NCBI RefSeq assembly: GCF_029836165.1
Contig: NZ_JAOEBG010000006.1
Coordinates: 1-64,000 of the forward strand
Reading direction: 5' to 3'
DNA: 64,000 bases
DNA from: Pseudomonas sp. GD04091
Lineage (GTDB): Bacteria; Pseudomonadota; Gammaproteobacteria; Pseudomonadales; Pseudomonadaceae
Positions 30,287 through 38,651 of this stretch are shown one piece after another. The notes beneath the pieces are model-generated. The model had not been told where the DNA came from, did no database searches, and saw only the letters and a program-made list of their open reading frames with translations. Numbering within the stretch: position 1 is the first letter of the stretch; every line of letters begins with the position of its first letter. A program made the position numbers and the translations under genes.

Positions 30287-32625
30287 CGGCACACCAACGG
30301 GCCGATCAGCGGAATCGGGCCCTGCCCTTCAGGCAGGTCGAAGGTCACCTGGCACTGTCCGCCATCGGCCTTGTCCACCTGCAGGCGGTTGTGCGGTGCC
30401 AGGTTCTCCAGGTAGACCAACCCATCCCAACCCACCACCGCCTCGCCACCGCTTTCCTGGTGGCGCACCCGACTGCCCAGCTTGAGTTCCTGCTGATCAC
30501 CGTCGACCAGAACCAGGCTCGCCGCCAGCACACGCTTGAGCGGGAACTCCAGCAGATAGCCGCTGCCACGGCGCACGGCCACGCGCTGCTCCACTTGCGG
30601 CGCCAGCACGTCGGCGGGCAGGTCCATCGGGTCGATTTCGTATTTGCCGCGGTAGTAGCCGCTGCTGTACGGCACCAGCAGGTGACCGTTGCGGTCGGTG
30701 CGGCCGATCTGCTGGTTCTCGTAGCGCACCGGCACGTCGGCATAGCCGCTGGTGCTGACCACCACGAAGGCGTCGTCGATGCGGTTGGCGGCGAACAAGC
30801 CTGCGTCCATCAGCACCAGCGAGCCGCTGGCGTCGGCCCAGCGGGTCATCTCGCCGCTGCTGCCGTAGGCGCCCACCTGCAGCTGCACCGACTGCAGGCG
30901 CCAGGTCAGGTCGGCCTGGCGGTAGTCGTCGCGATTGCCGCCGGTGGCGTAGCCGAGGTTGTAGCCCACCCCGCCGCCCACCGGTACCGCCTGGCTGTAG
31001 TTGACCCGCTGCAGGTCCTGGCCGTCCTTGCTGCGCTCGGCGCTGAAGGCCAGGGTGCCGCGCAGGTCGAAGGGGATCACCAGTTGCGCCTGCACCGCCC
31101 ACTGACTGTCGCCGACCTCGCGGTTGGCCGACAGGTACAGGCTGCTGTTGCGCCACAGCGGCTTGCTCCAGCTCAGGTTGATCAGCCGCGTGCGCGTGCC
31201 GTCGCCGGCGCGCACGTCGAAGTAGCCGGCGCCGAGGCTGCCGTAGTGGTCCAGGTTGAGGCTCAGGGTGGCCTGCTCGCTGCGCTGGCTCAGGCGGGTG
31301 AAGGGGCTGTCGACCAACGACAGGTCGGCATAGTCGCCATGGCGCTGCACGCGCTGGTAGTTGAAGCCGATGCGCCGGCTGTTGTACTGGTAGCCCAGCG
31401 CCACCTGCTGGCCGCTGTCGCCCTCGAAGCGGCTCTGGGTCATGGCCGCGTTGAGCACGCCGTAGGTACCCAGGCGCAGGTTGCCGCCCAGGCCGCCGAG
31501 CATCATCGACTCGGCGCTCTCGGCATGGGTTTCCAAGGTGAAGTAGTCGGACACACCGTGGCGCAAGGTCGCCGAAGCCACGCCCGGACCATAGGCGAAA
31601 TCGCGCACGGCGTAGTCGCGACGCAGGCTGCCGGCGGCCACCGAGAAGTCCGACAGCCCCTTGGCCAGCAGGCTGCTGGTGACATAGAACGGCAAGGTGG
31701 TCGACACCTGCCGGCCGAGGGCATCGGTGGTCACCACCACCGCTTCGCCGGCACCGTTGATGAACGGCACGTTGGTCAGGGTGTAGGGGCCCGGCTGCAG
31801 CTCGGTGCTGCTGCTCTTGTAGCCGTTGATGAACAGGTCCAGCGAGGTCGGCACGGCGGCTTCGCCGGCAAAGGCCGGCAGCGGATAGGTGACCAGGTCG
31901 GGACGAGCGCCGAAGTCGCGGGACAGTTGCAGGCCGCCCACGCGCACCGAGGTGGTCCAGGGCAGCGCGCCGGTCACCAGGTCGCCCGCCTCGTAGGTGA
32001 GCAGGCGCTGCTCGTCGGTGTAGCGAAAGGTGGTGTCGTAGCGCAGGAAACCCTGGCGACCCTGGGCCTGGGCGCCATTGAACGACTGGCGCCACTGCCC
32101 GGTGGTGGAAAAGGTGCCCCAGTCGTCGAACAGGCGCAGTTCGTTCCAGGCGGCCAGGTAGCTGCCGCCCTCGTCGGTGTCGTTGAGGTAGGCGTCGTAG
32201 TTGAGCAAGGCGCCGAAGCTGCTGCGCGCGTCGCTGGCCGGGTACAGGTTGCGCTCACCGACCTGCTGGTCGGGCAGCCAGGCCGGCGGCACCTGCAGCA
32301 GCAAGCGCTGGTTCTGGCTGTCGTAGTCGCTGTGCAGGCCGGGGATATTGTCCAGGGCCACTTCGCCCTGGGGACCGCCCGGCAGCTGGATGCCCGCCTC
32401 GCGCAACACCTCGCTGGCCAGGTACAGGCGCCCGGCGCGCTGCTGCACCGGCACCAACTCAGCCTTGGCCACCTGGTTCACCAACAGGTCGAGGTACAGC
32501 GTGGCGTCGGCGATGGCGGCATGTTCCGAGGGTGGCGGCGGCAGGTCGTCGGCCACGCCCAGGCCGGGCCCCAGCACCGCCAGGCCCAGCCACAACCGGT
32601 GCGTTGCCACCCGCACCCAGCTCAC
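30283..32625 (-). CDS. csuD: outer-membrane usher of Csu-type pili
   Basis: This 780-residue FimD/PapC-like usher forms the pore that assembles and exports subunits. After the signal peptide come an N-terminal chaperone-binding domain (ATLYLDLLVNQVAKAELV), the 24-strand barrel with plug (LFINGYKSSSTELQPGPYTL, then TNVPFINGAGEAVVVTTDALGRQ), and C-terminal domains (GYYRGKYEIDPMDLPADV). The start is GTG at 32625 with a weak site; the upstream ATG is out of frame. It lies 59 bp after the chaperone gene and overlaps csuE by 4 bp. Confidence 0.92.
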   Translation of the reverse strand: MSWVRVATHRLWLGLAVLGPGLGVADDLPPPPSEHAAIADATLYLDLLVNQVAKAELVPVQQRAGRLYLASEVLREAGIQLPGGPQGEVALDNIPGLHSDYDSQNQRLLLQVPPAWLPDQQVGERNLYPASDARSSFGALLNYDAYLNDTDEGGSYLAAWNELRLFDDWGTFSTTGQWRQSFNGAQAQGRQGFLRYDTTFRYTDEQRLLTYEAGDLVTGALPWTTSVRVGGLQLSRDFGARPDLVTYPLPAFAGEAAVPTSLDLFINGYKSSSTELQPGPYTLTNVPFINGAGEAVVVTTDALGRQVSTTLPFYVTSSLLAKGLSDFSVAAGSLRRDYAVRDFAYGPGVASATLRHGVSDYFTLETHAESAESMMLGGLGGNLRLGTYGVLNAAMTQSRFEGDSGQQVALGYQYNSRRIGFNYQRVQRHGDYADLSLVDSPFTRLSQRSEQATLSLNLDHYGSLGAGYFDVRAGDGTRTRLINLSWSKPLWRNSSLYLSANREVGDSQWAVQAQLVIPFDLRGTLAFSAERSKDGQDLQRVNYSQAVPVGGGVGYNLGYATGGNRDDYRQADLTWRLQSVQLQVGAYGSSGEMTRWADASGSLVLMDAGLFAANRIDDAFVVVSTSGYADVPVRYENQQIGRTDRNGHLLVPYSSGYYRGKYEIDPMDLPADVLAPQVEQRVAVRRGSGYLLEFPLKRVLAASLVLVDGDQQELKLGSRVRHQESGGEAVVGWDGLVYLENLAPHNRLQVDKADGGQCQVTFDLPEGQGPIPLIGPLVCR

Positions 32626-32684
32626 ACACGATTTCCAACCATTACCGGGTCCTCCCTGGCCCCTGTGATTCGTTCAAGCCCCTG

Positions 32685-33461
32685 TCACTGCCCTTGCCTG
32701 ATGGCCTGTGCCACCTCCTGGCCGTTGACCCGCCCCTTGAGCACGCTGGCCGCGCCCGGCGTGGCCGGCGCTGGCCAGCGCATGCTCGCGCCGGGCAGCA
32801 CGTAACCGAGCAGCCCCTCGACCAGCGGCCGGTCCTGCCCACCCTGCTGCAGCACCACGTCGGTCAGGCGCGCATGCACCGGCCCGCTGTTGCGCAGCTC
32901 CACGTAGGGCTTGCCCTGCACCGTCACCGCGCGCCAGCTCAACTGCGGTTTGCCCACGCCTTCGGCACTGCGCTTGCCCTCCGGGTCGGGCTTGCCCCAC
33001 AACCCTTCGCCGTAGACGAACAGCGGCACCGAGTAGCGCATCTGCAGGCGGATCGCCGCTTTCGGCCCTTCACTGGCGGCATCGGTCGGCAGCGGCGAGG
33101 GAATCTCGTCGATGATGATGCGGTAGGCCTGCTCCTGGCCGACCGGCGCGCTGGCGGTGCGGGTCAGGCGGATCAGCTGCTTCTGCCCCGGCGGAATGTT
33201 GGCCACCGGCGGGCTGCCGATGATCTCGCGCTGGGCCTGGAACTGCTCCTGGTATTCGCCCTGGCGCCAGGCGAACACCCGGACCTGCAGGCTGGTCGGC
33301 GCCGTACCGCGATTCTCCAGCCACAGCGCGCCGGCCTTCTGGTCGGCCTCCAGCACCGGGTCGATCGGCCAGATCAGCACCGAAGTGGCCGCGAAGGCCG
33401 GTGCGCTGGCCAACAGCAGCAGCCCGATGATCCCACGCGCCCGTTTCGCGCCTGCCCCCAT
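32685..33461 (-). CDS. csuC: periplasmic pilus chaperone
   Basis: This 258-residue PapD-like chaperone has a signal peptide (cleavage near AFA-AT, residue 25) and two immunoglobulin-like domains. Typical segments are VLIWPIDPVLEADQKAGALW, PPGQKQLIRLTR, QAYRIIIDEIP and RYSVPLFVYG. It would complete the fold of SCPU subunits in the periplasm and deliver them to the usher. GAGAGGGG precedes ATG 33461. It lies between the subunit genes and the usher gene, in the usual csu order. Confidence 0.92.
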   Translation of the reverse strand: MGAGAKRARGIIGLLLLASAPAFAATSVLIWPIDPVLEADQKAGALWLENRGTAPTSLQVRVFAWRQGEYQEQFQAQREIIGSPPVANIPPGQKQLIRLTRTASAPVGQEQAYRIIIDEIPSPLPTDAASEGPKAAIRLQMRYSVPLFVYGEGLWGKPDPEGKRSAEGVGKPQLSWRAVTVQGKPYVELRNSGPVHARLTDVVLQQGGQDRPLVEGLLGYVLPGASMRWPAPATPGAASVLKGRVNGQEVAQAIRQGQ

Positions 33462-33496
33462 GCCCCTCTCCTTCTTTCGTTATCCGCGGTGGCCTT

Positions 33497-34000
33497 TCAC
33501 CAGGTCACCGTCACTTGCACGACATCTGTGTAGGTCCCGGCCGGCAGGGTGCCGGTCAGGGAGGTACGGCCATAGACCGGCAGCTTGATCGCCGTCGGGT
33601 CGCTGTAGCTCACCGCCACGCTGCTGCCGATGCCCAGGGCCTGACTGAACGCCGCGTCGCGGTACAACTGGTAGGCGAGCAGCTGGCTGCCGCCCGAGCG
33701 CTTGAGGTTGCGCGTGCCGCTGGCGCTGTTCTGGCCGCCGTCCAGGCTCATGCTCAGGGCCACGCCCGGTGTGCACTGGAAAGTCACCGTGGTACCGCCG
33801 AGCGAGGTGCTGAGGGTGGCCGTCGAGAGTGCCGAGCTGGTGCCGAAGTCCAGCACCCCGTAAGCCGTCACGCCGCCGACCACCAGGCATCCGGCGACGA
33901 CCTGCGCGGTGACCTGGAAGGTGCTGGTGGTCACCGCGTGCGCGCCTTGCACCAGTACCAGGCACAGGCCGGCGAGCAGCAGACGCGCCGCGCCGGACAC
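33497..34000 (-). CDS. SCPU-domain pilus subunit (fourth in operon)
   Basis: This 167-residue secreted protein has a signal peptide to about GAHA (residue 22) and one spore-coat-U domain: a Cys-containing N-terminal strand (VVAGCLVVGG), VLDFGTSS, the disulfide partner in FQCTPGVALSMSLDGGQNS, YQLYRD and the C-terminal TYTDVVQVTVTW. It is a minor pilin similar to CsuA or CsuB. The start is GTG 34000, three bases after the preceding subunit gene ends. Confidence 0.85.
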   Translation of the reverse strand: MSGAARLLLAGLCLVLVQGAHAVTTSTFQVTAQVVAGCLVVGGVTAYGVLDFGTSSALSTATLSTSLGGTTVTFQCTPGVALSMSLDGGQNSASGTRNLKRSGGSQLLAYQLYRDAAFSQALGIGSSVAVSYSDPTAIKLPVYGRTSLTGTLPAGTYTDVVQVTVTW

Positions 34001-34003
34001 GGC

Positions 34004-34537
34004 TCAGAAGCTCAGCTCGACCGCCACCGTGTCGGTATACACCCCCGCCGGCAGGCCGGCCTTGCCGCGGGCCTGGCCATACAGGTTGACGGTCTGGGCC
34101 ACGCCGGTGCTGGTCGGCAGCGTGATGGTGCCATCGATCGCCAGCAGCTGAGTGTGCCCGGCGTCGGTGTAGAAGTCGTAGGGCACGAAATTGCCCGAGC
34201 CATCGGCCAGGGCCCGGGTCCCCCCGGCGGACTGCGAGTCATGGGCTCCGGCACGCACCTTGATCGTCGGCACCGTGCCTGCCGAGCAGAGAATGCTCAT
34301 GGCCCCGCCACCGCCGCCGAGCACCTGGCCGTTGGCGGTGGTGAACAGCGAATCCTGGGTGCCGAAGTTGAGGCTGCCGAAGTTCAGCCCGGACGTACCG
34401 CCGCTGCCGTTGACCTGGCAGGCGGCGGTCAGCGTCAGGGTCGAGCTGATGGTGCCGGTCACGGTGGCGGCCTGGGCCTGGGCAGCCAGGGCCAGGCCAA
34501 GGCCGGCGAAGATGCAGCGGGTGAGGTGCTTGGGCAT
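34004..34537 (-). CDS. SCPU-domain pilus subunit, possible major pilin (third in operon)
   Basis: This 177-residue secreted protein has a clean signal peptide (AQAQA-AT, about residue 23) and one SCPU domain with TLTAACQVNGSG, LNFGSLNFG, ILCSAGTVPTIKVRAGAHDS, GTRALAD, YDFYTDAGHT and the end VYTDTVAVELSF. Its Gly/Thr/Ser-rich composition and the strict signal peptide resemble the CsuA/B major shaft subunit, but the order differs from Acinetobacter, where the major subunit gene comes first. ATG 34537 follows GGAGACTCC-type purine-rich DNA. Confidence 0.85.
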   Translation of the reverse strand: MPKHLTRCIFAGLGLALAAQAQAATVTGTISSTLTLTAACQVNGSGGTSGLNFGSLNFGTQDSLFTTANGQVLGGGGGAMSILCSAGTVPTIKVRAGAHDSQSAGGTRALADGSGNFVPYDFYTDAGHTQLLAIDGTITLPTSTGVAQTVNLYGQARGKAGLPAGVYTDTVAVELSF

Positions 34538-34554
34538 CGGAGTCTCCTTGCGTG

Positions 34555-35097
34555 TTACCAGTCCAGGGTCACCCTGAGGGTGTCGCGATACAGCCCGGCC
34601 GGCAGCGCGCGCGGTTGCGCGACCACCACGCCGTAGATGGGCACGGGCACTTGCTGGGTGCTGCTGATGGTGAAGGTACGGGCCTGGCCGATGCCGTAGC
34701 GGCTGTTGCCGCCTGGGTCGATGGCCAGCTGGTAGGGAATCAGTTCACGGCCGTTGCTCAGACGGCGTACGCCATCGCTGCCATGCTGGCCACCGTTGAT
34801 GCGCACGCTGAAGGCTCGCACCTGTGGCGTGCAGCTGATCTGCAGGCTGCCTTCACCGCCGGCCTCGTCGACCCGGCTGGTCAGCGGCTGGTCCCAGCTT
34901 GGCCCGCGCGCGCCGAAGTCCATCAGGCCCGGGTTGCCGAGGGTGGCTGGCTGCTGGTCGCTGCTGATCTGGCAGGCGGCGTTGATCACCAGGCGCGCCT
35001 GGATGAAGCCGGTGCTGGTGCCATGGGCCGCGCCGCTGGGCAACAGCAGCGGGCCGAGGGTGAGCAGCAGGATCGAAGTACGGTGCAGCGCGTCCAT
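34555..35097 (-). CDS. SCPU-domain pilus subunit (second in operon)
   Basis: This 180-residue secreted protein has a signal peptide (to about GAAHG, residue 26) and one SCPU domain: LVINAACQISSD, LMDFGARG, LQISCTPQVRAFSVRINGGQ, ELIPYQLAIDPGG and the end LYRDTLRVTLDW. ATG 35097 sits about seven bases after GAGAGG; an in-frame ATG at 35103 overlaps that site and is less likely. It lies 14 bp after the first subunit gene. Confidence 0.82.
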   Translation of the reverse strand: MDALHRTSILLLTLGPLLLPSGAAHGTSTGFIQARLVINAACQISSDQQPATLGNPGLMDFGARGPSWDQPLTSRVDEAGGEGSLQISCTPQVRAFSVRINGGQHGSDGVRRLSNGRELIPYQLAIDPGGNSRYGIGQARTFTISSTQQVPVPIYGVVVAQPRALPAGLYRDTLRVTLDW

Positions 35098-35111
35098 GGG
35101 CATGCCTCTCG

Positions 35112-35639
35112 CTACCAGGTGACCGTGACTTTGAGCAGGTCGGTGTACAGCCCGGTACGAGGAACCCAGGCCAGCTTGTCGATCCGTGCATACAAGGGCA
35201 GCGTCACCGAGCCACTGTCGGGCACCCGTGCCGATTGCGCCACGTCCACCGCCAGTGGCTCGCGCCAGGCCGCGTCGCGATAGAGCCGATAGGGAATCGG
35301 CCGGTCCCTGGCATCGAGGCTGGCGAGGTAGCGCAACTCGCCGACACCGCCATGCTGCCCACCATCGACTCGCACCTGGTACGGGGTGTCGGGGTTGCAC
35401 TCCAGGCGTGGCGGGCGCTGGGCGAGCAACACACCGCTCAATGGCGCACCCGGGCCATCGAGGCGCGCCACGACGCCGAGGTCGATACGCCCCAACGCTT
35501 GCGGGCCGGCATCGCGCTGCTGGTTGACCAGCATGCAACCGCGCTGCACGCGAACCTGCACCTCGACGAGAAAGTCCGCCGCCAGGGCGCCGCCACTCAA
35601 GCACAGCCCCAAAAGCGCGGCAACCACGCGTTCCGTCAC
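35112..35639 (-). CDS. SCPU-domain pilus subunit (first in operon)
   Basis: This 175-residue secreted protein has a signal peptide (GGALA-AD, about residue 20) and one SCPU domain: VQVRVQRGCMLVN, ALGRIDLGV, LECNPDTPYQVRVDGGQHGG, IPYRLYRDAAW and the end LYTDLLKVTVTW. The start is GTG 35639 with a weak ribosome site. It opens the seven-gene operon and is divergent from the phytochrome gene across 270 bp. Confidence 0.82.
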   Translation of the reverse strand: MTERVVAALLGLCLSGGALAADFLVEVQVRVQRGCMLVNQQRDAGPQALGRIDLGVVARLDGPGAPLSGVLLAQRPPRLECNPDTPYQVRVDGGQHGGVGELRYLASLDARDRPIPYRLYRDAAWREPLAVDVAQSARVPDSGSVTLPLYARIDKLAWVPRTGLYTDLLKVTVTW

Positions 35640-35909
35640 CCTGTCGATCCTTGTCTACAAAGGTTGAGTTTGAGCGTAGCAGCGGGATTGGATCCGCACA
35701 GCTGTCGGCCTACCCCTCTTTGGCATTAATGAAAATGGCTGATCGATGGTGGGAAATTTCCTCGCACCTTGATGAAACCCTTCATCCGCTGCCCTCTCTA
35801 AATGGCCATATGCCGGCAAACTCACCGGCCTTCTGTTACCGTGCACGACAAAACACCCTGTGCCGACCGCATACCCCGTGCATGGAAGGCCCCGACCGGA
35901 GCTTCCCTC

Positions 35910-38162
35910 TTGAGCGATTCAGCGACCCCGCTCGACCAGGCGATCGAGCGCTGTGCCCAGGAGCCGATCCAGGTTCCGGGCAGCATCCAGCCCCAGGGCT
36001 TCCTGCTGGCCCTGGACGAAACGACCTTGCGCGTGCTGCAGGCCAGCGAGAACGTCGAGCGCTGGTTCGGCATGCCGGCAAGCGAGCTGCTGGGGCAGCC
36101 CTTCCCGGAACTGGTCAGCGCAGACTTCGACTTGCCCGGCCAACTGGACTACCTGCCGCAAGGGGATGTCTTTCCGTTCCATATCGGCGATGTCCGGCTG
36201 CGCCAGGGCGCGCCTTGGCAACAGATGTTGCGAGTACTCGCCCATCGCCATGACCAGGTACTGATCCTCGAGTTCGAACCCTGCCAGAAAGGCGCCGCGA
36301 GCCCATACCAGGGCGACTACTATCCGCTGGTGCGCGCGTTCGTCAGCACCCTGCACCAGGCCACCAGTATCGAGGAGCTGCTGCAGCAGTCGGTGCGGCA
36401 GATCAAGCGCATCACCGGCTTCGGCCGGGTCAAGGCCTACAGCTTCGACGCCGAGGGCAACGGCACCGTGCTCGCCGAAATGGCCGACCCTGGCTACCCG
36501 AGCTACCTGGGCCTGAGCTTTCCGGCAGCCGACATCCCGCGCCAGGCCCGGGAGCTGTACCGGATCAATCGCATCCGCCTGATCGAGGATGCCGACTACC
36601 AGCCCTCGCCGCTGCTGCCGCCCCGCAATCCGTTGACCGGCAAGCCGCTGGACATGAGCTTCGCCGCGCTGCGCAGCGTCTCGCCGGTGCATCTGCAGTA
36701 CATGCGCAACATGGGCACGCTGGCTTCCATGTCGTTGTCCATCGTGGTCGACGACACGCTGTGGGGCCTGGTGTCGTGCCACCACGATCAACCGCGTCCG
36801 GTGGACTTCCAGACCCGCACGGCCTGCGAGCTGCTGGCCAGCATGCTGTCGCTGCAGATCGAATCGCGCGAATCCCACGACCGCACCCGCACCCTGCTCG
36901 AACTGCGCGAGCGCATCGTGCGCATGCTGGCGTCGATGGCCGACCACGACAGCGTCAGCGACGGCCTGCTCGAACTGCCGCAGGTGCTGCTGGCCTTCGC
37001 CGGCGCCAGCGGCGCCGCCATCATCAGTGCCGAGCGCTGCGACCTGATCGGCGACACGCCCTCCGCGGCCCAGGTCAACGCCCTGGTGCACTGGCTGGGG
37101 CAACGCGGCGAGGACGCGGTGTTCCATACCGACAACGTGGGGCGGGACATCGATGAACTGCCGGAGCTGGCCAGCCATGTCGGCGGCGTGCTGGCCGTGG
37201 CCATCTCCCAGATCCACTCGCACTACCTGGTGTGGTTCCGCCCCGAACAGGCGCGCCAGGTCAACTGGGCGGGACGACCCGACAAGGCGATCAGCCCTCA
37301 GGGGCACCTCAGCCCACGCCACAGCTTCGACCGCTGGCAGGAGGAAGTCCGTGGCTTCAGCGCGCCGTGGGATCCACTGATCATCGATGGCGTGCTGGAG
37401 CTGCGCACTGCCGTGCTGGGCATCGTCCTGCGCAAGGCCGAGGAACTCGCGCAGCTGGCCGGCGAGCTCAAGCGCTCCAACAAAGAGCTCGAAGCCTTCT
37501 CCTACAGCGTCTCCCATGACCTGCGCGCGCCCCTGCGGCATATCGCCGGCTACACCGAGCTGCTCACCGAGATCGAAGGCGAGCACCTGAGCGAGCGCGG
37601 CCGGCGCTTCCTGTCGCACATCGATGAAGCGGCACATTTCGCCGGCTCGCTGGTGGACAATCTTCTAAACTTTTCACACATGGGGCGCTCGGCGCTGCGC
37701 CTGTCGGACGTCGACCTCAATGCCTTGGTCGACACCATCCGCCAGGAGCTCGAGCCGGACTACCAAGGGCGCGAAATCGTCTGGTCGGTCGCCCCGCTGC
37801 CCAAAGTCATCGCGGACCCGGCGTTCATCAACATGGCACTGCACAACCTCATCGCCAACGCCATCAAGTACAGCCGTGGGCGCGCGCCCGCGCGCATCGA
37901 GGTCGGCGCCGTGCAGCATGCGCAGGAAACCGAGGTGTACGTGCGCGACAACGGCGTAGGCTTCGACATGGCCTATGCCAACAAGCTGTTCGGGGTGTTC
38001 CAGCGCCTGCATCGCATGGAAGAGTTCGAAGGCACCGGTATCGGTCTGGCCAGTGTGCGCCGCATCATCGAGCGTCACGAGGGCCGGGTCTGGGCCGAAG
38101 GCCAGGTTGGCCAGGGCGCCAGCTTCCACTTCACCCTCCCCCATCACTCACCGCATTCCTGA
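35910..38162 (+). CDS. bphP: bacteriophytochrome sensor histidine kinase
   Basis: This 750-residue (from TTG 35910) cytoplasmic red/far-red photoreceptor has PAS, GAF and PHY domains followed by a histidine kinase. Cys15 in RCAQEPIQVPGSIQP is in the place of the biliverdin-binding Cys. Asp208 in PAADIPRQARELY and His261 in SPVHLQYMRNMG match the chromophore-pocket Asp and His of Deinococcus phytochrome almost residue for residue. The PHY-tongue motif PRHSF is at 469-473, and the phospho-acceptor is His536 in SVSHDLRAPLRH. The TTG start has GGAG upstream and gives the usual N-terminal length; longer in-frame reading to 35802 is possible. A heme oxygenase gene (bphO) is not adjacent. Confidence 0.92.
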   Translation: MSDSATPLDQAIERCAQEPIQVPGSIQPQGFLLALDETTLRVLQASENVERWFGMPASELLGQPFPELVSADFDLPGQLDYLPQGDVFPFHIGDVRLRQGAPWQQMLRVLAHRHDQVLILEFEPCQKGAASPYQGDYYPLVRAFVSTLHQATSIEELLQQSVRQIKRITGFGRVKAYSFDAEGNGTVLAEMADPGYPSYLGLSFPAADIPRQARELYRINRIRLIEDADYQPSPLLPPRNPLTGKPLDMSFAALRSVSPVHLQYMRNMGTLASMSLSIVVDDTLWGLVSCHHDQPRPVDFQTRTACELLASMLSLQIESRESHDRTRTLLELRERIVRMLASMADHDSVSDGLLELPQVLLAFAGASGAAIISAERCDLIGDTPSAAQVNALVHWLGQRGEDAVFHTDNVGRDIDELPELASHVGGVLAVAISQIHSHYLVWFRPEQARQVNWAGRPDKAISPQGHLSPRHSFDRWQEEVRGFSAPWDPLIIDGVLELRTAVLGIVLRKAEELAQLAGELKRSNKELEAFSYSVSHDLRAPLRHIAGYTELLTEIEGEHLSERGRRFLSHIDEAAHFAGSLVDNLLNFSHMGRSALRLSDVDLNALVDTIRQELEPDYQGREIVWSVAPLPKVIADPAFINMALHNLIANAIKYSRGRAPARIEVGAVQHAQETEVYVRDNGVGFDMAYANKLFGVFQRLHRMEEFEGTGIGLASVRRIIERHEGRVWAEGQVGQGASFHFTLPHHSPHS

Positions 38163-38178
38163 GGCGTCTGCACCCATC

Positions 38179-38640
38179 ATGCTCAAACCCATTCTGCTGG
38201 TCGAAGACAACCCCAGGGATCTGGAGTTGACCCTCCTTGCGCTGGAGCGCAGCCAGCTGGCCAATGAAGTCATCGTGCTGCGCGACGGTGCCGAAGCCCT
38301 GGACTACCTGCTGCGGCGCAACACCTATGCCGAGCGTGACGATGGCAACCCCGCGGTGCTGCTGCTGGACCTCAAGCTACCCAAGATCGACGGCCTGGAA
38401 GTGCTCAAGCAGGTGCGCGAGACCCCGGATCTGCGCAGCATCCCGACGGTGATGCTGACCTCCTCGCGCGAAGAGCCGGACCTGCTGCGCGCCTATGAGC
38501 TGGGCGTCAACGCCTACGTGGTCAAGCCCGTGGAATTCAAGGAATTCGTGGCCGCCATCTCCGACCTGGGGGTGTTCTGGGCGGTGCTCAACGAACCACC
38601 GCCGGGCTCCCTGCGTCTGAACCGGCGCGGCAACAATTGA
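38179..38640 (+). CDS. single-domain response regulator (Rcp1-like)
   Basis: This 153-residue receiver-only protein has the acidic pocket VEDNPRD (residues 9-11), the phospho-acceptor Asp64 in LLLDLKLPKIDG, Thr94 in VMLTSS and Lys116 in YVVKPVEF. There is no output domain, as is usual for phytochrome-associated Rcp1-type regulators that relay phosphate. It starts 16 bp after bphP and ends at the start region of the hybrid kinase, so the three genes form one phosphorelay operon. Confidence 0.92.
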   Translation: MLKPILLVEDNPRDLELTLLALERSQLANEVIVLRDGAEALDYLLRRNTYAERDDGNPAVLLLDLKLPKIDGLEVLKQVRETPDLRSIPTVMLTSSREEPDLLRAYELGVNAYVVKPVEFKEFVAAISDLGVFWAVLNEPPPGSLRLNRRGNN

Positions 38641-38651
38641 GTCCGGCCACG

